A stretch of 64,000 nucleotides of DNA from Pseudoclavibacter caeni (GTDB lineage: Bacteria; Actinomycetota; Actinomycetes; Actinomycetales; Microbacteriaceae): contig NZ_WBKA01000001.1 of NCBI RefSeq assembly GCF_008831125.1, forward strand, positions 124,001 through 188,000. Direction: 5' to 3'. Below the pieces are notes generated by a model. It saw only the letters and a list, made by a program, of their open reading frames with translations. It was not told where the DNA came from and did not search any database. Each line of letters begins with the position of its first letter. The first letter of the stretch is position 1. A program made the translations under genes and the position numbers. Shown here one piece after another: positions 16,822-26,808 of this stretch.

Positions 16822-17361
16822 TAGGCTTGAGCCCCCCCGCAGCACCGCGGGAGCCCAGGAGGAGTCACGATGACCACGCCCCCCATCTGATGACCGCACC
16901 CCGCCGTCCTACACCACCCCGCGGGGGCGTGCCGGGCGCCGGAGCCCCCATCGGGCCAGTCAGTGGTCACCCCAGCAGACGCCCTGGCCGCAGCAGACCG
17001 GCCCCTGGCAGCAGCCGGTCGCCCAGCGCGCGCCAACACGATGGCGATCCTCTCACTCGTGATGGCCTTCGTCTTCTGGCCGCTGGCGATCGTGTTCGGG
17101 CACATCGGCCTCGCGCAGATCCGCCGGACCGGCGAGGAGGGGCGTGGCCTGGCGGTCGCGGGCCTCGTGATCGGATACACCGCCCTCGGCCTGCTCGTGC
17201 TGTGGCTGCTGTTCTTCCTGATCGCGGTCGGCGCGTCGACCTCGACGACGGGCTGCGCCGCCCGAGGACGCCCGGGCCGCGAGCTCGACCGCCAGCTCAG
17301 TCCTCCGCCGGTGCACCCTCACGGCTCGCGTCGAGCATCCCGCGCCGCGAGACGATCTTGA
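16822..17361 (+). pseudogene. DUF4190 membrane protein gene, frameshifted
   Basis: A TAGGCT box (16822-16827), a strong AGGAGGAG site and ATG 16870 open the frame MTTPPI, which stops at codon 7. Dropping one C from the run after ACG restores a Pro/Gln/Trp-rich leader that includes QWSPQQTPWPQQTGPWQQP. A second slip in the CGCGCGCC stretch near 17032 is then needed to reach the conserved DUF4190 body, TMAILSLVMAFVFWPLAIVF, then GHIGLAQIRRTGEEGRGLAVAG and the second helix. Both ends are thus in one frame and the middle is not. The rest may still be made from an internal ATG at 17041, but the leader is destroyed. The 3' end overlaps fprA antisense by about 65 nt. It lies directly beside the transposon. 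Confidence 0.65.
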
Positions 17362-18679
17362 TCCGTTCGCGGCGCTCGGCCTCGCCGAGCGCCCGCTCGG
17401 CGGCGTCCAGCCGGTGCCAGCCGTCCAGCGTGGTGAACTCAATGCCGCGCTCGCGCAGCAGCGCGGGGATCGCCTGCGGGTCTGGCTCGGCCGGGTGCCA
17501 GACGGCGCCGGCGTCCACGTCCGCGACGAGGTTCGTGACCGTCTCGAGCGCGTCCGACTTGGTCGAGCCGATCAGCCCGACCGGGCCACGCTTGACCCAG
17601 CCGGTGGCGTACTCGCCGACGACGGGCTGACCGTCATCGACGACCCGGCCGCCCTCGTTCGGGATCACGCCGTGCACCTCGTCGAAGGGCACCAGGTCGA
17701 GCGGCGAGGAGAAGTAGCCGACCGCGCGGTACAGCTGCCCGAGCGGCACGTCGCGCGTCTCGCCGGTGTCGACGAGCGCGCCCGTCTCATCGAGACGCGT
17801 GCGCGCGATCCGCAGCCCGGTCACCCGGTCGTCGCCGAGCACGGCGACCGGACGCGACCAGAAGTGCAGGTGGATGCGCCGGGAGGCGTGGCCGGGCTCC
17901 CGCTTCAGCCAGCCGTCGAAGATGCGCCGGATGACCTTCTTCTGGTTGTTCCGCGCGACGGCGGCCTCGGCGTCGCCCGTGTCGAAGTCCGCCGGGTCGA
18001 GCACGATGTCGACGTCGGGCACCTCGCCCAGCTCGCGCAGCTCGAGCGGGGTGAACTTGACGTCCATAGGGCCGCGCCGGCCGAACACGTGCACGTCGGT
18101 GATCGCCGAGGCCTTCAGCCCCTTGTACACGTTCGCGGGGATCTCCGTGCTCAGCAGGTCGTCGGCGTGCTTGGCGAGCATGCGGCTGACGTCCAGGGCG
18201 ACGTTGCCGTTGCCGATGACGCCGACGACCGGCTGGTCGAGCGTCCACCCGGTCGGGAAGTCCGGGTGCCCGTCGTACCAGTTGACAAACCGGGCGGCGC
18301 CGAACGAGCCGGGCAGGTCGATGCCCGGGATGTCCAGGGGGGCGTCCTCGATCGCGCCGGTGGCGAAGATGACCGCGTGATAGTGCCGCTGCAGGTCGTC
18401 GAGGGTGAGGTCTCGCCCGAAGTCGACGTTGTCGAAGATGCGGATGTCGCCGCGGTCGAGCGTCTCGCGCAGCGCCCGGATGATCCCCTTGATGCGGGGG
18501 TGGTCCGGGGCGACGCCGTAGCGGACGAGCCCGTACGGAGCGGGCAGCCGCTCGAAGAGGTCGATCGAGACGGGGAAGTCCCGCTCCGCGCGGAGCAGGA
18601 TGTCGGAGGCGTACACGCCCGCCGGCCCCGCCCCGATAACCGCGATCCGGATGCCCTCGTTCGACTGCTGTTCGCCCAT
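17297..18679 (-). CDS. fprA: Ferredoxin/adrenodoxin-type NADP+ reductase FprA
   Basis: A 460-residue flavoprotein with the N-terminal FAD site AVIGAGPAGVYASDIL, then FERLPAPYGLVRYGVAPDHP, the hallmark of the adrenodoxin-reductase/FprA class, and the NADP site VVGVIGNGNVALDVSRML. It moves electrons between NADPH and ferredoxin. Start ATG 18679 (MGEQQSNEGIRIAV) is the nearest start before the fold; the longer open frame upstream runs antisense and is not conserved. It is read leftward, 94 nt after the polyprenyl synthase stop, possibly in the same transcript. Confidence 0.93.
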   Translation of the reverse strand: MGEQQSNEGIRIAVIGAGPAGVYASDILLRAERDFPVSIDLFERLPAPYGLVRYGVAPDHPRIKGIIRALRETLDRGDIRIFDNVDFGRDLTLDDLQRHYHAVIFATGAIEDAPLDIPGIDLPGSFGAARFVNWYDGHPDFPTGWTLDQPVVGVIGNGNVALDVSRMLAKHADDLLSTEIPANVYKGLKASAITDVHVFGRRGPMDVKFTPLELRELGEVPDVDIVLDPADFDTGDAEAAVARNNQKKVIRRIFDGWLKREPGHASRRIHLHFWSRPVAVLGDDRVTGLRIARTRLDETGALVDTGETRDVPLGQLYRAVGYFSSPLDLVPFDEVHGVIPNEGGRVVDDGQPVVGEYATGWVKRGPVGLIGSTKSDALETVTNLVADVDAGAVWHPAEPDPQAIPALLRERGIEFTTLDGWHRLDAAERALGEAERRERIKIVSRRGMLDASREGAPAED

Positions 18680-18773
18680 GTGCGACCATCCCTCCTCGAT
18701 GTGCCGGGGACGACGCCCCGTGCTGCGGCGGCACCGGGCGTCACGCGCTGCGGTGCCGTTCGGCGCCGGACGA

Positions 18774-19835
18774 TCAGTGCCGGCGGTTGACGATGTACTC
18801 GGCGAGCCGGCCGAACAGGTCGCGCACGTGCCCCGCGGGCAGCGCGTCCAGCGCGGCGACCGCCCGATCCGCCCAGGCGCGGGCCTGTGCGAGGGCCTCG
18901 TCGGTGACCGGGTGCGCGGCGAGCAGGGCGAGGGCCTCGTCCATCGTCGCGTCATCGGCGAGCAGCTCGGTGATCCGGTCGCGCGTGCGCGCCGCCTCGG
19001 GGTCGGTGCGCGCCTGCCGCTGCAGCAGCAGCCAGGGCAGCGTGGGCACGCCCTCGCGCAGGTCGGTGCCGGGCGTCTTGCCGAGCTCCTCACTCGAGCT
19101 GCGCAGGTCGATCACATCGTCGACGAGCTGGAAGGCCACGCCGATGCACTCGCCGAACTCCCGGATGGGCGCCCGGTACGACTCCGGCGCGCCGCCGAGC
19201 ACGACGCCGAGCTCGCCGGCCTCGGCGATGAGCGAGCCGGTCTTGTCGCCGAGCACGCGCAGGTAGTGGTCGACCGGGTCGTCGGCCTCCTGCGGCCCGA
19301 GCGTCTCGTGCAGCTGGCCGAGGCACAGCCGGTGGAACGTCTCGGCCTGCAGCCGGATCGCCTCGGAGCCGAGGCCGCTGGCGATCAGCGAGGCCTGGGC
19401 GAAGAGGATGTCGCCGGCGAGGATCGCCGCGTTGTTGCCCCAGACGCGGTGGGCGCTCGTCACCGACCGCCGGGTCTCCGCCTCGTCCATGACGTCGTCG
19501 TGGTACAGGCTCGCGACGTGGGTGAGCTCCACGGTCACCGCCCCGTCGACGACCCGGTCGCCGATGCCGTCGCCGAGCTCCGCGGCGAGCAGCGCCAGCA
19601 GGGGACGCACCCGCTTGCCGCCGGCGTCGACGAGATAGCGCGTGCACGCGTCGGCGACGGTGTCGGCGCTGTTCGCCGCGGCGAGCAGCCGGCGCTCGAC
19701 CTCCGCGAGGCCGTCCTCCATCTCGCTGACCAGGCGACGGTCCTCCGAGGGGAGGAAGAAGCGACGGGCCCCGGTGACGAGGCGGCGTCGGCCGCGCGCC
19801 TCGACCGCGCCGGACGACTGGGGTTCGGGGGTCAT
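18774..19835 (-). CDS. Polyprenyl diphosphate synthase (menaquinone side chain)
   Basis: A 353-residue all-trans prenyltransferase. The first Asp-rich motif is in [15 protein letters not shown], the second in [25 protein letters not shown], and [17 protein letters not shown] is the IPP-binding region. It makes the long isoprenoid tail that MenA attaches. Its place next to menG and the men genes supports a role like HepT/IspB. ATG 19835 overlaps the menG stop (ATGA), so menG and this gene are coupled. Confidence 0.92.
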   Translation of the reverse strand: MTPEPQSSGAVEARGRRRLVTGARRFFLPSEDRRLVSEMEDGLAEVERRLLAAANSADTVADACTRYLVDAGGKRVRPLLALLAAELGDGIGDRVVDGAVTVELTHVASLYHDDVMDEAETRRSVTSAHRVWGNNAAILAGDILFAQASLIASGLGSEAIRLQAETFHRLCLGQLHETLGPQEADDPVDHYLRVLGDKTGSLIAEAGELGVVLGGAPESYRAPIREFGECIGVAFQLVDDVIDLRSSSEELGKTPGTDLREGVPTLPWLLLQRQARTDPEAARTRDRITELLADDATMDEALALLAAHPVTDEALAQARAWADRAVAALDALPAGHVRDLFGRLAEYIVNRRH

Positions 19836-20545
19836 CGCTCCTCTTCTCTCGCGAGCGGCTTCCACGCGCGGTGCAGTGCGACGATGCCGCCGGTCAGGTT
19901 GCGCCACTGCACACGCTCGAACCCGGCGTCGGCGAGCCGGCGCGCGAGCGCGCGCTGGTCCGGCCAGGCGAGGATCGACTCGGCGAGGTACGGGTACGCG
20001 TCGTTGTTCGTGCTCACCAGCCGGGCGCCGGCGGGCAGCACGGTGCGCAGGTAGAAGTCGTAGAGCCGGGCGAACGGCGGCCAGGTCGGGGTGGAGAACT
20101 CGCAGATGACGTACCGGCCGCCGGGTCGCAGCACGCGCAGCACCTCGGCGAGCGCACGGTCGACGTCGACGACGTTGCGCAGCCCGAACGAGATGGTCAC
20201 CGCGTCGAACTCGCCGTCCTCGAACGGCAGGTCGGTCGCGTCAGCCCACTCGAAGTGCAGGAACGGGTAGCGGTGACGCCCCTCGGCGATCATGCCCCGG
20301 GAGAAGTCGGCGGCGACCACGTCGGCACCGGCCTGCTGGAACGGGACGCTCGACGTCCCCGTGCCCGCGGCGAGATCGAGCACGCGCTCCCCCGGCCGCG
20401 GCGCCACCGCGCGCGTCGTCGCCCGGCGCCATCGGGGGGTCTGCCCGAGGCTCAGCACATCGTTCGTGCGGTCGTACCCCGGGGCGACCTGGTCGAACAT
20501 CGCCGAGACGTCCTCCGGTCGCTTGCTCAGATCTGCGCTCGTCAC
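19832..20545 (-). CDS. menG: Demethylmenaquinone methyltransferase MenG/UbiE
   Basis: A 237-residue class I SAM methyltransferase. UbiE motifs are present: [20 protein letters not shown] at the N-terminus, SAM motif [35 protein letters not shown], and the [16 protein letters not shown] segment. It methylates demethylmenaquinone in the last pathway step. The start is GTG 20545, 8 nt after TACACT (20559-20554). This promoter is back-to-back with that of menF: the two start codons are 81 bp apart. Confidence 0.93.
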   Translation of the reverse strand: MTSADLSKRPEDVSAMFDQVAPGYDRTNDVLSLGQTPRWRRATTRAVAPRPGERVLDLAAGTGTSSVPFQQAGADVVAADFSRGMIAEGRHRYPFLHFEWADATDLPFEDGEFDAVTISFGLRNVVDVDRALAEVLRVLRPGGRYVICEFSTPTWPPFARLYDFYLRTVLPAGARLVSTNNDAYPYLAESILAWPDQRALARRLADAGFERVQWRNLTGGIVALHRAWKPLAREEER

Positions 20546-20613
20546 AACGCCCCAGTGTACTGACTTTCCGGTGAGCGGGCACGAGCACCGGCCAGCCCCG
20601 CCGCGTGACCGGC

Positions 20614-20626
20614 TAGGCTCTTGGGC
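20614..20626 (+). promoter_or_regulatory. Leaderless-type -10 of menF
   Basis: TAGGCT at 20614-20619 with 7 nt to GTG 20627. It selects that GTG rather than the in-frame TTG at 20621 or an ATG further in. It is paired with the divergent menG box (TACACT, 20559-20554). Confidence 0.55.
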
Positions 20627-21940
20627 GTGCTCGAACTGCTCACGCGTACGACCCCCGTCGAGGACATCCCCGATCCCCTCCCCCTGCTCGACCCCGCCGA
20701 CCCGCTGCTGTGGTGGCGCGACGGCGAGGGGATGCTCGGCCTCGGCCGCGCGGTCACCCTCACATTCTCCGGCCCGGAACGCTTCACCCAGGCCCGCCGG
20801 GTGTGGGCGGCCTTGCTCGGCGCGGCCGAGCGGCACGGCGCGACCCCGGCCGTCGGCGGCGGGCTGGCGGCGCTCGGCACCTTCGCCTTCGACGACGCCA
20901 TGTCACGGCCCAGCGTGCTCATCGTCCCGAGCCTGCTCATCACCCGCCGGGGCGGGCGCACCTGGGCGACCCGCATCGTCGACCGGGCCCGCGTCACCCC
21001 GCCGGACGACCCCGGGCTGACCGGGCGCATCCCACTGCCCGACCCGGACCAGGCCCGCGCCGAGCTCGACCGACTCGAGGCCGACCGCATCCGCGCCGAC
21101 GTCGCCCGGCTCGTCGCCGAGGCCGCCCCGCTGCCCGACCAGCCGGGCGTGCCGCTCGTGGCCGACGACGGCGCTCGCCACGCCGCCGCGGTGACCCGGG
21201 CGCTCGAGCGCATCGACGCCGGCACGGCGCGCAAGATCGTGCTCGCCCGCCCGGCACACGCGACCCTGCCCGCCGGCCACGACCTGCGCGTCACCCTCGC
21301 CCGGCTCGCCGCCGCCTACCCCGACTGCTGGACATTCGCCGTCGACGGGTTCATCGGCGCGAGCCCCGAGACCCTGGTCGCCGTGCGCGGCGGACACGTG
21401 CGCGCCCGGGTGCTCGCCGGCACCCGGCCGGTCGGCGCGACGGACGACCCCGGCCGCCCCGACCTGCTCGACGACCCGAAGGAACGCGCCGAGCACGACC
21501 TCGCCGCCCGCAGCGTCATCGACGCGCTCGCCCCACACGTGCGCGACCTGCGCGCCGACGGCCCACACGTGATCACGCTGCCGAACGTGCGCCATCTGGC
21601 CACGGACGTCACCGCCGAGCTCGCAGAGCGTCTCGACTCGCTGGGGCTCGCCGCGGCCCTGCACCCCACCGCAGCGGTCGCCGGTGTGCCCCGCGAGGCC
21701 GCCCTGATCGCGATCCACGAGCTCGAGCCGGAGGATCGCGGCCGCTACGCCGGCCCCGTCGGCTGGATCGACGCCCTCGGCGACGGCGAGTGGGCGATCG
21801 GGCTGCGCAGCGCCCAGCGGATCGGCGACACGCTCACGGCCTGGGCCGGCGGGGGCATCGTCGCCGGGTCCGACCCCGCCCGCGAGGTGGCCGAGACGGA
21901 TGCGAAGCTGCGGCCCGTCCGCGACGCACTGGCCGACTGA
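20627..21940 (+). CDS. menF: Isochorismate synthase MenF
   Basis: A 437-residue chorismate-binding enzyme. The C-terminal half has the family blocks: [71 protein letters not shown] and [12 protein letters not shown] with the metal-binding glutamates. It converts chorismate to isochorismate, the first committed step of menaquinone synthesis. The menaquinone genes around it favour MenF over a siderophore (EntC/DhbC) role. Leaderless start. Confidence 0.92.
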   Translation: MLELLTRTTPVEDIPDPLPLLDPADPLLWWRDGEGMLGLGRAVTLTFSGPERFTQARRVWAALLGAAERHGATPAVGGGLAALGTFAFDDAMSRPSVLIVPSLLITRRGGRTWATRIVDRARVTPPDDPGLTGRIPLPDPDQARAELDRLEADRIRADVARLVAEAAPLPDQPGVPLVADDGARHAAAVTRALERIDAGTARKIVLARPAHATLPAGHDLRVTLARLAAAYPDCWTFAVDGFIGASPETLVAVRGGHVRARVLAGTRPVGATDDPGRPDLLDDPKERAEHDLAARSVIDALAPHVRDLRADGPHVITLPNVRHLATDVTAELAERLDSLGLAAALHPTAAVAGVPREAALIAIHELEPEDRGRYAGPVGWIDALGDGEWAIGLRSAQRIGDTLTAWAGGGIVAGSDPAREVAETDAKLRPVRDALAD

Positions 21941-22028
21941 CCGGCTCGGACGTCGGCCTCGGCCCCGGCCGGGCCGCACACGACCGGTGACGACGGAGCC
22001 GTCACGCAACGCAGGCGGCGTCCCCGGC

Positions 22029-22847
22029 TCAGCCCGCCAGCCGCCGGCGCGCGACGCGCAGATCCTCCGGCCGCGTCACCTTCGTGTTCGCGGGGTCGCC
22101 GAGCACCACGGCGACCGGGACGTCCGGCAGCGCGCGGCGCACGACGGAGCCGTCGTCGGTCGGGGTGAAGGCGACGTCCCGTGCGATGATCCGGTGCGCG
22201 GCCACGATCGTGTCGAGCCGGAACGCCTGCGGGGTCTGCACGAGCCACATCCGCTCCCGGGGCGGCACGCCGACGAGGCGGCGCCCGGGCTCCTGACCGG
22301 CGGGGGCGGCGTCCGTGTCGACCGTGCCGGCGGCGATGCGCCGGCCATCCCCCGCACCAGCCTCGCCGGCGCTCGGACCGGCCCCGCTCCCGCCGCCCGC
22401 CGGAGCCGCCTCGACCTCGATGACGGTGTCGACGCTCGGCACCGCGGTGACCGCCGCGTCCGCCCGGTCGAGCGCCGCGTCGGCCCGGGCGAGCACCGCG
22501 GGAGTGACGTAGGGGCGGGCCGCGTCGTGCAGGAGCACGCGGGTGCGGCCGGGCAGCCGGGCGGCGAGGTGCTCGACAGCGAGTCGAGAGGAGTCCGCCC
22601 GCTCCGCCCCGCCGGGGATCACCGCGGTCACGCGCGAGTGCCGGGCGGCGATGCAGCGGGCAGCGTCGAGGTGCGCGGCCTCCATGACCACGAGGATCTC
22701 GTCGAGAGCGGCCCATCGCTCGACGGCCGCGATGGTGTGCTCGAGCAGCGTGTGCCCGCCGACGGTCACCAGCTGCTTGGGCCCGCCGGCGCCCGCCCGC
22801 CGGCCGACGCCTCCGGCGAGCAGCACCACGACGCGACGGTCGCTCAT
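22029..22847 (-). CDS. ispD: 2-C-methyl-D-erythritol 4-phosphate cytidylyltransferase IspD
   Basis: A 272-residue nucleotidyltransferase with the IspD signature LLAGGVGRRAGAGGPKQLV, VLLHDAARPYVTPAV and the closing VTRPEDLRVA. It couples CTP to MEP in non-mevalonate isoprenoid synthesis, the source of the menaquinone tail. Unusual is a low-complexity Gly/Ala-rich insert of about 50 residues (around residues 145-195) between core strands. A TarI-type ribitol-phosphate cytidylyltransferase has the same fold and is the main alternative. It overlaps the menD stop by 4 nt, and ispF is not adjacent. Confidence 0.8.
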   Translation of the reverse strand: MSDRRVVVLLAGGVGRRAGAGGPKQLVTVGGHTLLEHTIAAVERWAALDEILVVMEAAHLDAARCIAARHSRVTAVIPGGAERADSSRLAVEHLAARLPGRTRVLLHDAARPYVTPAVLARADAALDRADAAVTAVPSVDTVIEVEAAPAGGGSGAGPSAGEAGAGDGRRIAAGTVDTDAAPAGQEPGRRLVGVPPRERMWLVQTPQAFRLDTIVAAHRIIARDVAFTPTDDGSVVRRALPDVPVAVVLGDPANTKVTRPEDLRVARRRLAG

Positions 22848-24568
22848 GCCCAGCCTCCGACGTCGTCCACGCGCACCTCGACGATCAGCGGCCGGCGGGT
22901 CGCCAGCGCGGCAGCGAGCTCCGCCGGGTCGTGCGCGCGCACGTGCCCCCAGCCGTAGGCGCGGGCGAGGGCCGTGAGCTCGTACCGCTGGGGGGTGCGC
23001 ACGACCCGGTCATAGAGCGCCGGGTCAGCCTGCGCGACCTCGAGACCGGCGAAGATCGACCCGCCCCGGTCATCGACCACGACGATCTGCAGCGGCGGCC
23101 GCGCCTCGACCGGGGGCACGAGCAGCCCGCCGACGTCATGAGCGAGGGCGAGGTCGCCGATCACGAGTCGGGTGACCGCGTCCGGATGCCGTGCGACCCG
23201 GGCGAGCGCCACGCCGGACGCCGCGGAGACCGTCCCGTCGATGCCCGCGAGCCCGCGGTGGGCGAGCACGGGCACGCCGCCCCGGCCCGGGTCGACGCGC
23301 TCGTCCGCCACCCGCACCATGGTCGACGAGGCGAGATAGACGGCGTCGGCGGGCCCGCTCGCGGCCCACACCGCGTCGACGACCGCGCCGCGGGCGTCCG
23401 CGGGCGGCATGCACGACGTGGGTGCCGTGGGCCGGGGCGCAGACGGAGCCGTCGCGTCCGCGGTGTCAGCGGGGTCGTCCGGATGTATGGGGGCCCCGGC
23501 CGCGCTCGCCGGCGCGTCCTCGGCTCGCCCGCCCGGCGTCCACGGCCCCCGCCCGGTGATGCGCACCTCGGCAACCCGTTCAGTGCGGTGCCCCGGGTCG
23601 AAGCACTCGCCGGGCAGCGGGGCCCGGGTGACCAGCCGCAGATCCGGCCGCAACGCGACCTGGCGGGCCTGTCGTGACAGCGTCGGCAGCCCGGTGGCCA
23701 CGACGGTGCGGACGCCGGGGGCGCCGGCGTCGAGCCAGGCGCGGTACCCGCCCGGCAGCTCGCTCTGCCAGCGGCGCAGCCCCGAGGTGATCTCGGCGAT
23801 CACCGCACAGCCCCGCTCGGCCGCCCGGCGCACGAGATCGGCATCGGCGCCCTGGCCGGCGAGCACGAGCGTCGACGCCGCGTCGACCGTGACCGGCCCG
23901 CCCAGCACGGCGGCCGGCGGCGCGACGTCCAGTGGCGCCCGGCCCGCGGCGAGGGCCCGGCGCACCCGGGGCAGCAGCGCCTCGATCGGGGTGTGCGGGC
24001 CGCTGAGCGGCTCGGTGAACTGCAGGTCAATCTGCGCCGGGCCCCGCCGCAGCGCGCGGGCCTCGAGGGCGACCGGCAGGGCCTCGAGGGCGACGGCCGC
24101 GGCGGCGGCGACCGCGGCGTCCGCGTCTGTCACCGGGGCGACATCGAGGTTCAGCACGGCGCGGTCGCCGAGCAGCCCCGCCTGGTCGGTCGTCTGGTTC
24201 GCCCCCGTGCCGCGCAGCCAGCTCGGCCGGTCGGCGGTGAGCAGCAGCATGGGCGTGCGGTCGCGGGCCGCCTCGAGGGCCGCCGGCATGAGGTTCGCCA
24301 CTGCACTACCCGAGGTCGTGACCACCGGGGCCGGGCGACCGGTGGCGAGGCCCATGCCGAGCGCGAGGAACCCCGCGTCGCGCTCGTCGACGCGCACGTG
24401 CAGACGGATGCGGCCGGCCCGCTCGAGCTCGGCGGCCGCCAGCGCCAGCGCCTGCGATCGCGATCCCGGGCTGACGACGAGGTCGGTGACCCCGCGCTCG
24501 ACCAGGGCGAGCAGCAGGGCCAGCGCGAACTCGCTGGCGGGGGCGCGCCGATCGTCGCCGGCGGTCAC
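22844..24568 (-). CDS. menD: SEPHCHC synthase MenD
   Basis: A 574-residue thiamine-diphosphate enzyme that joins isochorismate and 2-oxoglutarate. N-terminal Pyr domain motifs are VTDLVVSPGSRSQALALAAAELE, RLHVRVDERDAGFLALGMGLATGRP (with the catalytic Glu region) and TTSGSAVANLMPAALEA. The C-terminal PP domain has LAHRGLAGIDGTVSAASGVALA and the metal-binding LVIGDLALAHDVGGLL. A Pro/Ala-rich stretch near residues 330-390 is an insertion. Overlaps both ispD (downstream) and the PLDc_N gene (upstream) by 4 nt, giving one translationally coupled operon. Confidence 0.95.
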   Translation of the reverse strand: MTAGDDRRAPASEFALALLLALVERGVTDLVVSPGSRSQALALAAAELERAGRIRLHVRVDERDAGFLALGMGLATGRPAPVVTTSGSAVANLMPAALEAARDRTPMLLLTADRPSWLRGTGANQTTDQAGLLGDRAVLNLDVAPVTDADAAVAAAAAVALEALPVALEARALRRGPAQIDLQFTEPLSGPHTPIEALLPRVRRALAAGRAPLDVAPPAAVLGGPVTVDAASTLVLAGQGADADLVRRAAERGCAVIAEITSGLRRWQSELPGGYRAWLDAGAPGVRTVVATGLPTLSRQARQVALRPDLRLVTRAPLPGECFDPGHRTERVAEVRITGRGPWTPGGRAEDAPASAAGAPIHPDDPADTADATAPSAPRPTAPTSCMPPADARGAVVDAVWAASGPADAVYLASSTMVRVADERVDPGRGGVPVLAHRGLAGIDGTVSAASGVALARVARHPDAVTRLVIGDLALAHDVGGLLVPPVEARPPLQIVVVDDRGGSIFAGLEVAQADPALYDRVVRTPQRYELTALARAYGWGHVRAHDPAELAAALATRRPLIVEVRVDDVGGWA

Positions 24569-25167
24569 CGGTCGGCCCCGGGGCGCGGGTCCCGGCGCTC
24601 GTCATCGTGGTGGGGCCGGGGTGCGGCGGACGCGTCCGCCGGCCGCTGCGTCTCCCGCGTCGTGGCGTCCGAGCCCGGGGCGTCAGCGTGCGATCCCGCA
24701 GAGCCGGGGTGCGATCCAGGCCCGCCGAACGCGTCCCGCGGCGGCTCGCGCGTCGCCTGCTCACTCGCCGCCGTGTCCTCGTGCGCCGCCTCGAGGTCCG
24801 CGAGCGCGTCCTCGTCCTCGAGATCGGCCAGCTCGCGCTCGAGCCAGGCGATCCGCTCGTCCGGGCTCATCGTCTCGAGTCGCACGTCATCGGCCGCACG
24901 CGGGTCGCCCGGACATCGATCGGGTCGGCCTGCCCGCTCGGGGACGACATCCCGCGGTGGCACGGTCTCGGCCCCCGTGCGCGCCCGGGGCCGACCCGCG
25001 TACCACCACAGCACGGGCCCGACCAGCGGCAGCACCACGACGAGCACGAGCCACGCCCACCTGGGCAGCACACCCGTCTCGCCGCGTGGGGTGAGCGCCG
25101 CGTCCACGAACGCGACGACCGCCATGCCGAGGAGCACGGCGGCGAGCACGAGCAGGATGCGGACCAT
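24565..25167 (-). CDS. PLDc_N-type small membrane protein
   Basis: A 200-residue protein. Two transmembrane helices (residues ~4-24 and ~39-61, with the PLDc_N pattern LPLVGPVLWWYAGRPRAR) are followed by a long acidic, disordered tail with a possible coiled-coil (DERIAWLERELADLEDEDALADLEAAHE). The function of PLDc_N proteins is unknown. Start ATG 25167 is set by TACCAT (25180-25175), exactly 7 nt upstream; the ATG at 25176 lies within that box. Divergent from the DUF4229 gene. Confidence 0.7.
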   Translation of the reverse strand: MVRILLVLAAVLLGMAVVAFVDAALTPRGETGVLPRWAWLVLVVVLPLVGPVLWWYAGRPRARTGAETVPPRDVVPERAGRPDRCPGDPRAADDVRLETMSPDERIAWLERELADLEDEDALADLEAAHEDTAASEQATREPPRDAFGGPGSHPGSAGSHADAPGSDATTRETQRPADASAAPRPHHDDERRDPRPGADR

Positions 25168-25230
25168 GCCCACCATGGTACGGCAGCGAGCGCGGAGTGA
25201 GCAGGGCGGGCGACACGTAGACTCGGAGGT

Positions 25231-25659
25231 GTGAAGAAGCTTCCCGCCTGGCTGACCTACACGCTGCTGCGCGTGGGCCTCGTGATCGTCCTGCTCGTCA
25301 TCCTGATCCTGCTCGGGGTCAACCCATTCCTCGCGACCGCGCTGGCCGTGATCCTCGCGTTGCCGATCTCGTATCTCGCGCTCGACCGACAGCGCCGCGC
25401 GTTCTCGCAGGAGATCGCCGAGCGGCGCGCCCACCCGGAGCGGGCGCGCACCCGTCGTCGCGGCGGACACGAGGACGAGGACGTCGAGGACGCGGTCGTC
25501 GCGGCGGACGCGGAGACGGACCTCGTGCTCGACGACGAGCGGGAGGCGGATGCGGCGGATGCCACGCGGACCCAGGTGCACGCCGACCGGGCCGGCGCCC
25601 GAGAGGCCGGTGCCGGCGACGCCGCCGACGCGAAGGGTCACCCGGTCGACCGCGACTGA
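25231..25659 (+). CDS. DUF4229 membrane protein
   Basis: A 142-residue protein with two N-terminal transmembrane helices (YTLLRVGLVIVLLVILILLG and FLATALAVILALPISYLAL), then a long basic-to-acidic tail. DUF4229 is widespread in actinobacteria, usually inside or beside menaquinone genes, as here. No activity is known. Start GTG 25231, 7 nt after TAGACT (25218-25223). Confidence 0.78.
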   Translation: MKKLPAWLTYTLLRVGLVIVLLVILILLGVNPFLATALAVILALPISYLALDRQRRAFSQEIAERRAHPERARTRRRGGHEDEDVEDAVVAADAETDLVLDDEREADAADATRTQVHADRAGAREAGAGDAADAKGHPVDRD

Positions 25660-25699
25660 CCGGAGGCGCGGAAAAGGCCCCGTGCCCCGGCCGCCGACC

Positions 25700-26656
25700 T
25701 CAGGCGGGCAGCTGCAGCCCGATGGCGAGCAGCACCGCGAACGCGAGCGCACCGAGGCTCGTGAGCTTCAGCGCGAGAATCTGGTCGCGGGGCGTGCGCG
25801 GATGCAGCCCGCGGAAGACCGCCACCGCCAGCGGGATCGCGGCGAGGAGACTGAGCCATCCCCACCGGCCATCCGGGTGCAGCGCGAACGCGGCGATCAC
25901 GAATGGCAGCACCACCATCGCGAGGTAGGCGGCGTGCGCACGGGACCGGCCGAGGCGGACGGCGAGCGTGTGCTTGCCACTAACCGCGTCCGTGTCGATA
26001 TCGCGGATGTTGTTGATCATGAGCACCGCGCATGAGAACAGCCCCATGGCGACCGCGGCCCAGACCCCCGTCCAGCTGGCCCCGCCGGTCTGCACGGCCT
26101 CCGTGCCCATCGTGGCGACGAGGCCGAAGAACACGAACACCGACACCTCGCCGAGCCCCACGTACCCGTACGGGTGGCTGCCGCCGGTGTAGTACCACGC
26201 GGCGATGATCGCCACGAGCCCGATGAGCGGGAACCACCACAGCCCCGAGGCGAACGACAGCCACAGACCGAGCACTGCGGCGGCCCCGAAGCAGGCGAAC
26301 GCGACGCCGCGCACGGTCTGCGGGCGGGCGAGCCGGCCGCCGGTCAGCCGGGCGGGCCCCACCCGGTGCTCATCGGTGCCGCGGATGCCGTCGGAGTAGT
26401 CGTTGGCGTAGTTCACCCCGATCTGCAGCAACAGGGCCACGCCGAGGGCGAGCAGGGCGAAGCCGAGGTGGAAGCGCCCCTGGGCGGCGGCGACCCCCGA
26501 TCCGGCGACCACCGGCGCGATCGCCAGCGGCAGCGTCCGCAGCCGGGCCCCCTCGATCCAGTCGCCGACGGTCGCCGACCGGGCCAGGGATCCAGAGGGG
26601 TCGTGCACCCCGGCGGTTCCGGGGACGGTCGTCTCAGCGGGCTCATGCGCGCTCAT
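25700..26656 (-). CDS. menA: 1,4-dihydroxy-2-naphthoate polyprenyltransferase MenA
   Basis: A 318-residue UbiA-superfamily enzyme with about nine transmembrane helices. Both Asp-rich motifs are present: NYANDYSDGIRGTDEHR and NNIRDIDTDAVSGKHTLA. It attaches the polyprenyl tail to DHNA in the membrane. The start ATG 26656 (MSAHEPAETT) has a GAGAGAAGG site 10 nt upstream; the longer open frame is rejected. Convergent with the DUF4229 gene. Confidence 0.94.
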   Translation of the reverse strand: MSAHEPAETTVPGTAGVHDPSGSLARSATVGDWIEGARLRTLPLAIAPVVAGSGVAAAQGRFHLGFALLALGVALLLQIGVNYANDYSDGIRGTDEHRVGPARLTGGRLARPQTVRGVAFACFGAAAVLGLWLSFASGLWWFPLIGLVAIIAAWYYTGGSHPYGYVGLGEVSVFVFFGLVATMGTEAVQTGGASWTGVWAAVAMGLFSCAVLMINNIRDIDTDAVSGKHTLAVRLGRSRAHAAYLAMVVLPFVIAAFALHPDGRWGWLSLLAAIPLAVAVFRGLHPRTPRDQILALKLTSLGALAFAVLLAIGLQLPA

Positions 26657-26808
26657 GCAGCAGGTACCTTCTCTCTCATCCGCTCCCCCTGGATTCCGCC
26701 CGATCGACCGGGCGAGGGCGCCCGCACGATCCCCGCGGACGCTCGGCGACGCCGGCCCGGCATCGCCCGTCGCAAGCTCCGGGCCGCGGGCGGCCGCCCG
26801 GCCGCGGC

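Noticed and set aside
16810-16827. TTGACA followed by TAGGCT as a -35/-10 pair
   Set aside because: Only 6 bp separate them. TAGGCT may be a -10, but its -35 would fall at the IS boundary, not at TTGACA.
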